Positions 22,230 through 31,101 of a stretch of 51,236 bases of DNA are shown one piece after another (the first letter of the stretch is position 1; the number at the start of each line of letters is the position of its first letter). The position numbers and the translations under genes are program-made. The stretch is taken from assembly GCA_030041545.1 (NCBI GenBank), contig JASHNQ010000090.1:1-51236 (forward strand), given 5' to 3'. The notes under the pieces were generated by a model. That model searched no databases. It saw nothing but the letters and a program-made list of their open reading frames with translations, and had not been told where the DNA came from. The DNA is from a candidate division FCPU426 bacterium. GTDB lineage: Bacteria > Oederibacteriota > Muellerivitia > Muellerivitales > Muellerivitaceae.

Positions 22230-24293
22230 TTACTTCGAATGACCGGTATCGATTTTTTTCACCACATAATCCGGATAATCTTCCGAAACAAATCCTGTCA
22301 CTTTCCCCGACTTATCCTTAGTGAAAGTGAGTTCCAAATGTTGGTTCCTCATATAAAAATTACCATTTGCCAACGGATCTATCGGAACATCCGGACATGA
22401 GCATTGGGTATTCACTGCCACAAGCCTTCCTTCCCTCAAAACAATTTTGAAATCCTTCTCCGGTGGTGGGTCTGAAGACCAGCTTGAAGGCATCTTGATC
22501 GGGCGATATTGGCCAATATAAGGCTTCTCTTGGTCCGAAGATAAGTGGGCCAGGACCGGTAAATCAGAATCCGATGGCCAATATCCCTTCAACAAACCCC
22601 GGATCTTTCCGGAGATCTCCACTGGGATATTGCCCTCACAATTCACCAGGATCACCAATGCGATTTTTGGGGCCCGGTCAACCAAAAAAAATGTTTCAAA
22701 TCCATCGAACCTTCCTTCGTGGGTAACTTGGGTTCCCCAATCCAACTTTTGGGCGGTTTCATTGAAAGCGATGTTAGCCAGAGGAGACCCATTCTCCACC
22801 ATGGCGGCGCGAGCCAGTTTCAAAAGATCGTTGACCGTCGAATGAAGGGAAATGGCCGGCATAAACGTCGTTTGATCCCACCTCCACCAAAGTTTCAGTG
22901 GGTTCATTCCCCAGTCGTAGCCTTGCGCCGCCCGTAAAAGTTCCCCGGGGGTCCACACGACGCCGGTATCCCTGAGCCCGATCGGGTCCAAAACCCTTTT
23001 TTGTAAATAATCGGCCCAACTCATCCCGCTTTTTTGAGCTATCAAATCACCTAAAAGGGCCACACCTGTGTTGCTGTATAGGAAAGAGCTGCCTGGTTGT
23101 GTCGTAAGCCCATGCCTGTTCAGATAGTTATAAAGCCTATCCAAACTGTAATCCTGATAAGGATTTATTTTTGCGCCGGACCATTGGATATCGTCCGGAT
23201 CGTGGGGAAGTTGGGAGGTGTGGTTGGAAAGCATCAAAAGTGTAATTTGTTTGCCGCCGAGGGACGGCATTTTCACTCCATTGGGAAGATAATCCTGGGC
23301 CATATCCTCAAGATGCATTCGTCCTTGGAGCACCATGTCGGAAAAAAGAAGTTTCGTGAAAAGTTTGGTGATGGAACCAATTTGAAATTCCGTGTTTCCA
23401 TCGGGTCTTTTTCCTCCGGAAAAAGAAGTCGTTCCGAATCCGCCAACCCAGCTTTGACCCTTGTAAATGACGCCAATCGCCATTCCCGGGCACCAGTGGT
23501 AGTCGATATAAGGCCCGACAACTTCCGTTATTTTCCCCTGTAATTCATCCAAATCCTTAGGTGGTTGAGGAGTATTTAACGAGACGGGCCTGTCAAAAGT
23601 GAGGGTGAAATCAACCGTCTTTGTATCCCCACTTCTCCAATTCCAGCCTTGATGGGGGACGTCGTCGTAGTTGATAAGGACCGCAACACCCGGAGACACT
23701 GGTCGCACGTCCGCAAGATCGAAAGAACGGTGAGAGCTAACCTGAACCCGCAAGCCGCCCTCCAAGCCGGAGCCGATGGAGAGCGGGGACTTTCCGGAGG
23801 CGATGACTCCATCGTCGTCACCCATCTTGGCGCCGCGTAAAATTCCGCGAAGCTTTCCAAAAACATATTGGGATCCCACCCAGGTTTTTAAAGGAAAGTA
23901 AACCGACTCCCGGACGCTTAAAATCCGCGCATCCTTTAAGGGTGTCATGGAGCAGTGGAACTTTAGGCCCCAAGGGCAAGGGGAAACTGAAACTCGATAA
24001 AGCGCCTTGATGCCGCTACCTAGATCCACCTGTCCGGTATCGGGTCGAGGCGGATCCAAATCGGAAACAAAATGAAGGCCGCTTTTTCCCGTGGAAATTT
24101 CGGCGGTGACCGCGATTATTCCACTTTTTCCCTCAAAGATCCGGATCTTTCCCGCTTCTTGAACCTGGGCGGTTAAAATCGCGGACTCCGTACCTTGGGG
24201 GGCAGCCGGCAGATCGCTGGGAAAAGCCGAAAGAAGGCATAAAAAAGAATAAAAAATAAATCTCTTTTTTTCAAAACTATGATTTTTTTCCAC
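22230..24293 (-). CDS. Exported serine hydrolase, class C beta-lactamase family
   Basis: A 687-aa exported protein. The C-terminal half is a beta-lactamase/DD-peptidase-like domain with S307-x-x-K310 (GSITKLF), YSNTG as the Y-x-N motif, and HEGRFDG in place of KTG. The first 240 residues are a beta-rich domain I do not recognise. The start is GTG 24293 with GAAGG 7 bases upstream; the frame also offers TTG 24317, with weaker support. AT content is visibly higher than in flanking genes (many AAA, TTT, AAT codons), suggesting recent acquisition. It begins 24 bases after the nuoN stop. Likely an esterase or peptidase rather than a resistance enzyme. Confidence 0.8.
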   Translation of the reverse strand: MEKNHSFEKKRFIFYSFLCLLSAFPSDLPAAPQGTESAILTAQVQEAGKIRIFEGKSGIIAVTAEISTGKSGLHFVSDLDPPRPDTGQVDLGSGIKALYRVSVSPCPWGLKFHCSMTPLKDARILSVRESVYFPLKTWVGSQYVFGKLRGILRGAKMGDDDGVIASGKSPLSIGSGLEGGLRVQVSSHRSFDLADVRPVSPGVAVLINYDDVPHQGWNWRSGDTKTVDFTLTFDRPVSLNTPQPPKDLDELQGKITEVVGPYIDYHWCPGMAIGVIYKGQSWVGGFGTTSFSGGKRPDGNTEFQIGSITKLFTKLLFSDMVLQGRMHLEDMAQDYLPNGVKMPSLGGKQITLLMLSNHTSQLPHDPDDIQWSGAKINPYQDYSLDRLYNYLNRHGLTTQPGSSFLYSNTGVALLGDLIAQKSGMSWADYLQKRVLDPIGLRDTGVVWTPGELLRAAQGYDWGMNPLKLWWRWDQTTFMPAISLHSTVNDLLKLARAAMVENGSPLANIAFNETAQKLDWGTQVTHEGRFDGFETFFLVDRAPKIALVILVNCEGNIPVEISGKIRGLLKGYWPSDSDLPVLAHLSSDQEKPYIGQYRPIKMPSSWSSDPPPEKDFKIVLREGRLVAVNTQCSCPDVPIDPLANGNFYMRNQHLELTFTKDKSGKVTGFVSEDYPDYVVKKIDTGHSK

Positions 24294-24317
24294 AGCATTA
24301 CCTTCTAATTTTTTCAA

Positions 24318-25748
24318 TTAAAAGGGGAATTTTAAGAACCCCGCGGCTAAAACCCCCAGGCCGCAAAGAAGGAAGGCGACGCGAAGATCCAACGGTGGAG
24401 ATGGCAGGACGGTTTCCTTTCCTTCCGCGGGTTTCATATAAAGGGACACCACCACGCGCAGGTAGTAATAGGCGGAAACAAAGCTGTTCAGGACCGCCAC
24501 CAAAACCAGTCCCAGCAAGCCGTGGTCCAAAGCCAGTTTGAAAAGATAGTATTTACCGAAAAAGCCGGCGGTGGGCGTCATGCCCGCCAGGGAAAACATG
24601 TAAAGCGCCATCATCAGCCCCATCCAAGGGCTCCTCAGGCCCAAGCCCCGGTAGTCCTCGAACGATATTCCCGTTTCACCCTTGCCCGCGGCCCAGGCGA
24701 TCCATCCGAAAGCCCCGGCCGTCATGAGCGTATAGGCCAATAAATAAAAGGCCACGGCCCTTTCCAGGTCATCCGTCGGGGCCAGGGAAGCCGCGGAAAG
24801 GCCCACCATGAGGTAACCGGCGTGGGCCACGCTGGAATAGGCCAGCATGCGTTTTACGCTTTCCTGCCCCAGGGCCCCCAGGTTGCCCAGGGTCATGGTC
24901 AGGACGGCCAGGACCGCGAAAGCGGGAACCCAGTTCCCCGGCAGGCCGAAGGCTTCGGCGAAAAGGCGGGTGAAGGCGCCGAAAGCGGCGGTTTTGACGC
25001 CGGTGGAAAGCAAGGCCGCCACCGGCGCTGGCGCGCCGTCGTAAACATCCGGCGCCCAGCCGTGGAAAGGCACCAGGGCCGCCTTGAACCCCAACCCCAC
25101 CACGAGCAGGGCGGCGGCCGCTTCCACGAGGGGCGAGGAATAGCGGCCCTGTTCCAGGAAATGCCTCAAGTCCGGAAAGCGGAGGACGCCGGAAGCCCCG
25201 TAGAGCAGCGCGATACCGTAAAGGAGGAAACCGGAGGCGAAAACGCCCAGCATGAAGTACTTCAAGGCCGCCTCGGTGGACCGTTCTTGGACCCTCAGGT
25301 AACCCGCCAGCACGTAGGCGGCCAGGGACATGAGCTCCAACCCCACGAAAAAGGTCAGGAAGTCCGAGGCCAAAACCAGGGTGAACATCCCGCTGACGGC
25401 CAAAAGGAGGAGGGCGTAATACTCGCCGGTCACGGCCCTTTCCCGCCGCAGGTAGGAGGCGGAAAAAACGCAGGTTAAAAGGGCCGACAAGAGGCATATC
25501 CCCTCCAGGGTGAGGGAGTACAAATCCACCACCACCGCGCCGTGGAACAGGGGACCCGGCATTCCCTTGAGGGACAACAGGTGGAAGACGCAACCCGCGG
25601 CAAGCACCAGGAGGGTCCCGGCCAAGACCGGGGCGGCCTTGCGCCCTTCCTCGCCCAGGATTGCTTCCAACATCAGGAGCGCGAGCGCGCCGCCCACGAC
25701 GATCCACAGGGGCAGTAGTGCGGTCAATTCAATGGGGAAGGTATTCAA
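24318..25748 (-). CDS. nuoN: NADH-quinone oxidoreductase subunit N
   Basis: A 476-aa antiporter-like membrane subunit of complex I, with about 14 hydrophobic helices, that takes part in proton pumping. The core ALKYFMLGVFASGFLLYGIALLYG, the helix-7/8 region GLGFKAALVPFHGWAPDVYDGAP and the discontinuous helix VKRMLAYSSVAHAGYLMVG are conserved. The start is TTG 25748 with GAGG 6 bases upstream. Last gene of the operon; a family D repeat separates it from nuoM. Confidence 0.95.
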   Translation of the reverse strand: MNTFPIELTALLPLWIVVGGALALLMLEAILGEEGRKAAPVLAGTLLVLAAGCVFHLLSLKGMPGPLFHGAVVVDLYSLTLEGICLLSALLTCVFSASYLRRERAVTGEYYALLLLAVSGMFTLVLASDFLTFFVGLELMSLAAYVLAGYLRVQERSTEAALKYFMLGVFASGFLLYGIALLYGASGVLRFPDLRHFLEQGRYSSPLVEAAAALLVVGLGFKAALVPFHGWAPDVYDGAPAPVAALLSTGVKTAAFGAFTRLFAEAFGLPGNWVPAFAVLAVLTMTLGNLGALGQESVKRMLAYSSVAHAGYLMVGLSAASLAPTDDLERAVAFYLLAYTLMTAGAFGWIAWAAGKGETGISFEDYRGLGLRSPWMGLMMALYMFSLAGMTPTAGFFGKYYLFKLALDHGLLGLVLVAVLNSFVSAYYYLRVVVSLYMKPAEGKETVLPSPPLDLRVAFLLCGLGVLAAGFLKFPF

Positions 25749-25781
25749 ACCAAACCTCGGAATAGATTTTCAAACCAACGT

Positions 25782-25862
25782 TCAACACAAAGCCACGAAG
25801 CCGCAAAGAAAGTCAAAATTTTGATCTTGGTTGTCCTTCGTGCCTTTGAGTCTCGTGTTTTT
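25782..25862. repeat. Inverted repeat, family D (nuoM-nuoN)
   Basis: Left arm CAACACAAAGCCACGAAG... (25782-25812), right arm GTCCTTCGTGCCTTTGAGTC... (about 25828-25862). Related arms at 33145-33237 and 50936-51041. Confidence 0.75.
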
Positions 25863-25915
25863 TACTGCCCTTGGCCAAGGGCCAATGGGTGGTGTTGGAC
25901 ATGGGTTCTTCGTCC

Positions 25916-27529
25916 TTAGTGGTTGTTCTTTTGGCGCGGTTGCCGGTTCGATTCCATCTCATCCTGCAGCCGCCGTTGCTGGGCCGCGAAATCCATCATC
26001 ACCGGCTGGGGTTTCAATTTTTCAATCACCTTCAAATCCAAGCTTTTCTCGATGGGGTCCATGAAAAAATTGGGGGTTAAGCCTATCCAAAGCGCGGCCA
26101 AAACCAGCGGCAGCAGGGCCAGCCCCTCGGCCCAGGAAAGGTCGGGCATCTTGGGGGGGGCTCCTTCTTTTTGAGGATTTGTCTTCCCTTGTGCCCCGCC
26201 CTGGGCTTTGTCGAAGGGCTTCGTGTCTTCGTGGTTCAACCTGGCTTGCCCGAAAAACACCTTGCCGTAAAAGTTAAACAAGTACCAGGCTGAAAGCATG
26301 AACCCCGCGATAGCCACCAAGGCCGGAAGGGCCCAAGCTTTGTAGGCGGAGGTCAGGATGAGGATTTCCCCCACGAAACCGGCGAACCCCGGCAGGCCGG
26401 CCGCCGATAGGACCATCCACAGCATGGCCGCGGCCAAAAGCGGCGCCGCCTTGGCCGCCCCCCCGTAGGTGTCCATCTCATGCGATCCACGCCGCTGGTA
26501 CAACATGCCGATCAAAAGGAAAATTCCCGCCATGTAGACTCCATGGCCGATCATTTGGACCACGCCACCCTGGAGGCCGGGCAGCGAAAAGGTGAAGATA
26601 CCCAAGGTGATGAGCCCCATGTGGGAAAGGGAGGAGTAGGCGGTCAGGCGCTTGAAATCCGTCTGCAGGGTGGCCATCAAGGCCCCATGCACCACCCCGG
26701 CCACGGCCAGCAGCATGATCCAATGCGAGAAGGCCCTGGCCGCGTAGGGGAAAAGCGGGATGCAGAAGCGCAAAAGGCCGTAAGCGCCAAGCTTGACCAG
26801 CACCGCCGAAAGCATCACCGTGCCGCCCGCGGGCGCTTCCGTGTAAGCGTCGGGAAGCCAGGCATGGAAGGGAAAAAGGGGGACCTTGATGAGGAAGGCG
26901 AGGGCGAAGGCCAGGAAGCACCAAAACTGGACGTCCGGGGGAAAGGAATAGTCGAAGATTTTGGAATAGTCGAAGCTCTTCACCTCATGGGTGACGTAGA
27001 TCAGGGCCACCAGCATCAGGAGGGACCCCGCCATGGTGAAAAGCACGAACTTGATGGTCCCCTTGACGCGGTTCGGACCTCCCCAGACGCCGATGAGGAA
27101 AAAGGCGGGGATGAGCATCAATTCCCAGAAAAGGTAGAAAAGGAACAGGTCCGTTGCCGCCAGGGTACCGATGACCGAAGCCTCCAAAAACAGCAGGCAG
27201 GCGTAGTATCCCCGGACGTTCTGGTCGACCATGCTGAAACTTCCCAGGATCACCAGGGGCGTGAGGAAGGTGGTCAAGAGAATGAGCCAAAGGGAAAGGC
27301 CGTCCACACCGAGGCTGTAGTTGATGGCAAAACGCGGCACGAGGGGAAAGAGCTGCTGGAACTGGAACCCCGCGTCCGCCGCGTCGAACCGCGTGTAAAG
27401 CAGCAACGAAAAAATGAAAGTAGTGGCCGAGGCCAAAAGCGAAATGGTTTTGGCGGCCCTTTCCTGGGGAAAAAGCGCCGCCAGCGCCGCGCCCAAGACC
27501 GGCAGGCCGATCAGGATGGATAAGATCAC
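25916..27529 (-). CDS. nuoM: NADH-quinone oxidoreductase subunit M
   Basis: A 537-aa antiporter-like complex I subunit. Conserved stretches include LFYLFWELMLIPAFFLIGVWGG, the FLIKVPLFPFHAWLPDAYTEAP segment with the key Lys and charged residues, and DFKRLTAYSSLSHMG. The start is GTG 27529 with AGGGG upstream. Residues about 429-448 (NHEDTKPFDKAQGG), in the loop after the YLFNFYGKVFFG helix, are translated from repeat sequence of the kind found between genes, an insertion not expected in this family. The C-terminal tail is also long and polar (QQRRLQDEMESNRQP). Confidence 0.95.
   Translation of the reverse strand: MILSILIGLPVLGAALAALFPQERAAKTISLLASATTFIFSLLLYTRFDAADAGFQFQQLFPLVPRFAINYSLGVDGLSLWLILLTTFLTPLVILGSFSMVDQNVRGYYACLLFLEASVIGTLAATDLFLFYLFWELMLIPAFFLIGVWGGPNRVKGTIKFVLFTMAGSLLMLVALIYVTHEVKSFDYSKIFDYSFPPDVQFWCFLAFALAFLIKVPLFPFHAWLPDAYTEAPAGGTVMLSAVLVKLGAYGLLRFCIPLFPYAARAFSHWIMLLAVAGVVHGALMATLQTDFKRLTAYSSLSHMGLITLGIFTFSLPGLQGGVVQMIGHGVYMAGIFLLIGMLYQRRGSHEMDTYGGAAKAAPLLAAAMLWMVLSAAGLPGFAGFVGEILILTSAYKAWALPALVAIAGFMLSAWYLFNFYGKVFFGQARLNHEDTKPFDKAQGGAQGKTNPQKEGAPPKMPDLSWAEGLALLPLVLAALWIGLTPNFFMDPIEKSLDLKVIEKLKPQPVMMDFAAQQRRLQDEMESNRQPRQKNNH
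26188..26240. repeat. Repeat fragment inside nuoM
   Basis: On the minus strand AACCACGAAGACACGAAG (family D unit) runs into CCCTTCGACAAAGCCCAGGGC (family H unit, compare 46441-46531). In frame within nuoM. Confidence 0.75.
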
Positions 27530-27552
27530 TTCAAACCCCTTTGTACCAGGTC

Positions 27553-27601
27553 CCAGGTGTCAGGTTTTAGGTCTCAGCTGATGCCTGAAACCTGACACCT
27601 T
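27553..27601. repeat. Inverted repeat (nuoL-nuoM)
   Basis: Arms AGGTGTCAGGTTTTAGG and CCTGAAACCTGACACCT with one mismatch, centred in the 78-base gap and ending 7 bases after the nuoL stop. A repeat type seen only once here. Confidence 0.8.
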
Positions 27602-27607
27602 TCTTTT

Positions 27608-29587
27608 TTAATGAAGTATGAGATAAATCAACAGCGCGGCGCCGGCCACCACGTAAGCCAGGTAAAAACGAACGAGTCCCACTTGGGCCTTGCGCAACAA
27701 CTGCGCGGCCGCGGCCAGCCCTTGGACGACGGCTTCCAGGATGCGGTTGAGGAGAAGCTGCTCCACCAGCCGGTCGGAGACCCAATGGGCGAACCCCTTG
27801 ACCACGCGCACCACCAGGACGTCGTAAATCTCGTCCACGTAATACTTTTTCTCCACGGCCTTCTTCCCGCCGGGGATGAGCTTCAACAAGACGGGCCAGA
27901 TCTTGTGCTTCAAGCCGTAAATGTACCAGGCCAGGCCCACACCCAGGCCCGCCACCAGGTAGGCCATGAGCATCAAGAGCGGCTCCAGGCTGTGGGGAAG
28001 GTTGGTGGCCTCCAGGGCGGAAAGGTGGAATATCGGGTCCACGAACTTGCCCAGGGAGTTGCCGCCGCCGATGACTTCGGGCACACCCAGCCAGCCCGAT
28101 GCCACCGAACCCACTCCCAACAACAGCATGGGCACGGTCATGATTTTGGGTGAATCGTGCAAGTGCTCGTAGATCTCCCGGTCCCCCCGGTATTCGCCGA
28201 AGAAAACCGTCACGAAGAGGCGGGTCATGTAAAAAGCCGTCAGGAAGGCGGCGGCCAGAGCCGTGAAGTAAAGCGCGTCCGGCAGGAGGGGGACAATGGG
28301 ATTAGGTATGGCCAATGCCCGCCAGAGGATTTCATCCTTGCTGAAAAAACCGCCGCAAAAGGGCAGGATGCCGGTGATGGAGGCCCAGCCCAGGAAGAAG
28401 GAAATGCTGGTCAGGGGAATGTGCTTCAAGAGCCCGCCCATCTTGCGGATGTCCTGTTCCCCCTTCAGGACATGGATGATGGATCCCGCGGCCAGGAATA
28501 GGCAGGCCTTGAAGAACCCGTGGGTGATGAGGTGGAAGAGCCCGGCCCCATAGGCGCTCACCCCCGCGCCCAAAAACATGAAGCCCAGTTGGGAAATGGT
28601 GGAATAGGCCAGCACCTTCTTAATGTCGTTTTGGGCCACCGCCAGGGTCGCCGCGAAAAGGGCGGTCAGGGCGCCGATGACCGCCACCGTCATGGAAGCC
28701 CAAGGCGCCAGCACGAAGAGGAAATTGAGCCGGGCCACCAGGTAAACGCCCGCGGTCACCATCGTGGCCGCGTGGATAAGGGCCGATACCGGCGTGGGTC
28801 CCGCCATGGCGTCCGGCAGCCAGACGTAAAGGGGAATTTGGGCCGATTTGCCCACCGCGCCGAAGAAAAAGCACAGGCAGATCACCGTGGCGGAAAGTTC
28901 GGTGAAGGCGTGCTTGCCCAATTGCAGTTCGTTGAAGTTGAAGGTCCCCGCCAGGGCGTAAAGCAGGAGCAGGCCCGCCAGGAAACCGCTGTCGCCGATG
29001 CGGTTGACGATGATGGCCTTCTTGCCCGCGTTGGCCTTGACGACGTCCTCAAACCAGAAGCCGATCAAGAGGTAAGAGCAAAACCCCACCCCCTCCCATC
29101 CCCAAAAGAGCACCAGCAGGTTCTGCCCCATCACCAAAACCAGCATGGAAAAAAGGAAGAGGTTGAGGTAAGTGAAGTAGCGGCCGAACCCGGGATCGTC
29201 CTTCATGTACCCCACCGAATAAAGGTGGATGAGGCTGGAAACGAAGGTGATGAAGACCACCATGCTCATGGAAAGGGCGTCCAACTCGAAATTCATGCTC
29301 GTGTGGAAGGGCCCGGCCTCGATCCAATTGAACAGTTCCTGGGTCAGGACGCTGCCGTCCGGAAGCGTCCTGAAGTGCTGGAAGGTGAACCAAGCGGCGA
29401 TGAAGGAAAGGATGGCCGCGCCGCAGCCAACCGCGGCGTAAAGCCCTTGGGCGAAGACGGTTTTGCGGCGGGAAGCGATAAGAGCCAATAGGCCGTTGAC
29501 CACCGCCCCGGCAAGGGGCGCGGCCAGGATGATCCAGATCCAGTCAAACTGGATCAGGGACTTATATTGGAAGGATTCCATTCCCAT
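27608..29587 (-). CDS. nuoL: NADH-quinone oxidoreductase subunit L
   Basis: A 659-aa complex I subunit with about 16 helices, including the long lateral helix near the C-terminus. Conserved markers: LFWGWEGVGFCSYLLIGFW, GAVGKSAQIPLYVWLPDAMAGPTPVSALIHAATMVTAGVYL and DIKKVLAYSTISQLGFMFLG. The start ATG 29587 follows GAGG by 5 bases. Full length. Confidence 0.96.
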   Translation of the reverse strand: MGMESFQYKSLIQFDWIWIILAAPLAGAVVNGLLALIASRRKTVFAQGLYAAVGCGAAILSFIAAWFTFQHFRTLPDGSVLTQELFNWIEAGPFHTSMNFELDALSMSMVVFITFVSSLIHLYSVGYMKDDPGFGRYFTYLNLFLFSMLVLVMGQNLLVLFWGWEGVGFCSYLLIGFWFEDVVKANAGKKAIIVNRIGDSGFLAGLLLLYALAGTFNFNELQLGKHAFTELSATVICLCFFFGAVGKSAQIPLYVWLPDAMAGPTPVSALIHAATMVTAGVYLVARLNFLFVLAPWASMTVAVIGALTALFAATLAVAQNDIKKVLAYSTISQLGFMFLGAGVSAYGAGLFHLITHGFFKACLFLAAGSIIHVLKGEQDIRKMGGLLKHIPLTSISFFLGWASITGILPFCGGFFSKDEILWRALAIPNPIVPLLPDALYFTALAAAFLTAFYMTRLFVTVFFGEYRGDREIYEHLHDSPKIMTVPMLLLGVGSVASGWLGVPEVIGGGNSLGKFVDPIFHLSALEATNLPHSLEPLLMLMAYLVAGLGVGLAWYIYGLKHKIWPVLLKLIPGGKKAVEKKYYVDEIYDVLVVRVVKGFAHWVSDRLVEQLLLNRILEAVVQGLAAAAQLLRKAQVGLVRFYLAYVVAGAALLIYLILH

Positions 29588-29604
29588 TCAAACCTCTTAA
29601 AATC

Positions 29605-29697
29605 AGTTAACAGCTCACGGTTGACAGCTCACAGCAACGTCTAAAACAAATGGGCCCAATGCCTCGCTGTGACCTGTGAGCTGTCACCTGCGAACCG
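29605..29697. repeat. Inverted repeat, family E (nuoK-nuoL)
   Basis: Left arm CAGTTAACAGCTCACGG.. (about 29605-29637), right arm GCTGTGACCTGTGAGCTGTC.. (about 29662-29697), ending 5 bases after the nuoK stop. Related single arms at 38885-38925 and 40925-40957. Confidence 0.75.
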
Positions 29698-29702
29698 CCT
29701 TT

Positions 29703-30020
29703 TCAGCCTTTAAGACTTTTAAACAAATCCAAATCCACCGTTTCCTTCAGACGATAAAGGGCGATCACGATGGCCAGTCCCACGCAGGCTTCCGCCGCCG
29801 CGATGGCCACCACGAACAAGACGATCACGTGGCCCGTCACGTCGCCGTTCACCCTGGAAAAGGTGATGAAGGAAAGGTTCACGGCGTTCAGCGCCAGCTC
29901 CAGGGACATCAGGACCACGAACAGGTTCTTGCGCGACAGCACGCCCGCCACCCCGATGCCGAATACCAAGGCCGACAGCACCAGGTAGTGCGCCGGGGTT
30001 ATGGGAAATAATGAATTCAA
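29703..30020 (-). CDS. nuoK: NADH-quinone oxidoreductase subunit K
   Basis: A 105-aa subunit with three helices and the two conserved membrane glutamates (SLELALNAVNLSF and AAAEACVGLAIVIALYR). TTG 30020 is the only start giving the full first helix. The sequence before it is family B repeat (CTGAGAACTGAAAAC) with no proper Shine-Dalgarno, so translation may be weak or coupled. Confidence 0.93.
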   Translation of the reverse strand: MNSLFPITPAHYLVLSALVFGIGVAGVLSRKNLFVVLMSLELALNAVNLSFITFSRVNGDVTGHVIVLFVVAIAAAEACVGLAIVIALYRLKETVDLDLFKSLKG

Positions 30021-30280
30021 GTTTTCAGTTCTCAGTTCTTAGTTTTAAGTTATTGAAGTTTTTAATCTTCGATTAAAAACATTCATCAACTTAGAACTCA
30101 AAATTTAGAGCCGGTAACAAAATTAACCTAAACCCTCGCCCCTTGCGGGAGAGGGTAGGGTGAGGGGTGTTTTCGCCAAGTAAAATCCACCCTCACCCCG
30201 GCCCTCTCCCCTCGAGGGAGAGGGGGATAGGCGTTAAAAACGAATTTTGTTACCGGCTCTTAAAACTCAAAACTGCCTTT
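30021..30280. repeat. Nested composite repeat (nuoJ-nuoK)
   Basis: Outer family B arms (AGTTCTCAGTTCTTAG... and CTTAAAACTCAAAACTGCC) enclose a perfect 18-nt inverted repeat, AGAGCCGGTAACAAAATT (30107-30124) and its complement (30243-30260). This in turn encloses family A sequence (CCCTCGCCCC..., about 30133-30230). Three nested layers in a 260-base gap; no gene seen. Confidence 0.85.
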
Positions 30281-30784
30281 TTAAAGTTTCCTCTTTGACA
30301 AGACAAGCGCGCCCACGATGGCGGTCAAAAGCACCAGGGAAAGCATCTCAAAGGGGAACAGATAATCGGAAAACATCTTTTCGCCCACGGAGAAGATGCC
30401 GCCGAAACCCTCCGCCAAGGGCGCCGGGGGCTGGGAGCCGGCTGGGAAAAAGATCAAGGCCACTGGAGCCAAAACCACCCCCCAAACCCCCGTCAGCGCC
30501 AATACCACAACCCATCCTTTCGCCCGCATGGGTTTCAGGTCGTCCGGATGGAGGTTCAACAGCATGATCACGAAAATCATGAGCACCATGATGCCGCCCG
30601 CGTAAACCAGGATCTGGATGATGGCCACCAAGGAGGCGGACAAAAGGGCGTAAAGGGCGGCCAGGGCCGCGAAGGCCGCCACCATGGCCAGCGCCGAGGC
30701 GATGGGGTTGGTGCGGGTGATGACGAGCAATCCCATGCCCAGGAGAACCGCCGCCAATATGTAGAAAAGAATGGCCTCTAGCAC
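30281..30784 (-). CDS. nuoJ: NADH-quinone oxidoreductase subunit J
   Basis: A 167-aa membrane subunit with five helices; the conserved third-helix region reads LVAIIQILVYAGGIMVLMIFVIMLL, containing the pi-bulge segment of family members. The start is GTG 30784, with GAGGTG about 5 bases upstream. Full length. Confidence 0.94.
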   Translation of the reverse strand: MLEAILFYILAAVLLGMGLLVITRTNPIASALAMVAAFAALAALYALLSASLVAIIQILVYAGGIMVLMIFVIMLLNLHPDDLKPMRAKGWVVVLALTGVWGVVLAPVALIFFPAGSQPPAPLAEGFGGIFSVGEKMFSDYLFPFEMLSLVLLTAIVGALVLSKRKL

Positions 30785-30789
30785 GATTC

Positions 30790-31085
30790 ACCTCTTAAAA
30801 GTTTTAAGTTCGAAGTTCTTAATTCTAAGAGACTCTAACAAAACCGCCGCAGACCCTCGCCCCAAATGGTGAGCCTGTCGAACCATTTGGGGCGAGGGTA
30901 GGGTGAGGGGTGTGGAAAACCCTGCAGTTGCCACCCTCACCCCATCCCTCTCCCCTCAAGGGAGAGGGAGATATTCCTTAAAAACAGGGTTTTGTTAGAG
31001 TCTCTAAGTTATTGTCCATTCCCATCGCCAATGGCGATGAGAATGACCAAAACTCATAACTTAAAACTCAAAACTGCGAACTCCC
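30790..31085. repeat. Nested composite repeat (nuoI-nuoJ)
   Basis: The 317-base gap holds no gene. Outer family B arms (about 30797-30827 and 31053-31085) enclose a perfect 18-nt inverted repeat AGAGACTCTAACAAAACC (30828-30845) and its complement (30988-31005). Inside are family A arms (30853-30917, 30931-30971) and a CAAATGGT...ACCATTTG palindrome (about 30863-30890). Confidence 0.85.
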
Positions 31086-31101
31086 CACGCCAAGCCGTCT
31101 T

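Noticed and set aside
26480-27523. Long plus-strand frame opposite nuoM
   Set aside because: Antisense shadow with no domain pattern; nuoM is certain.
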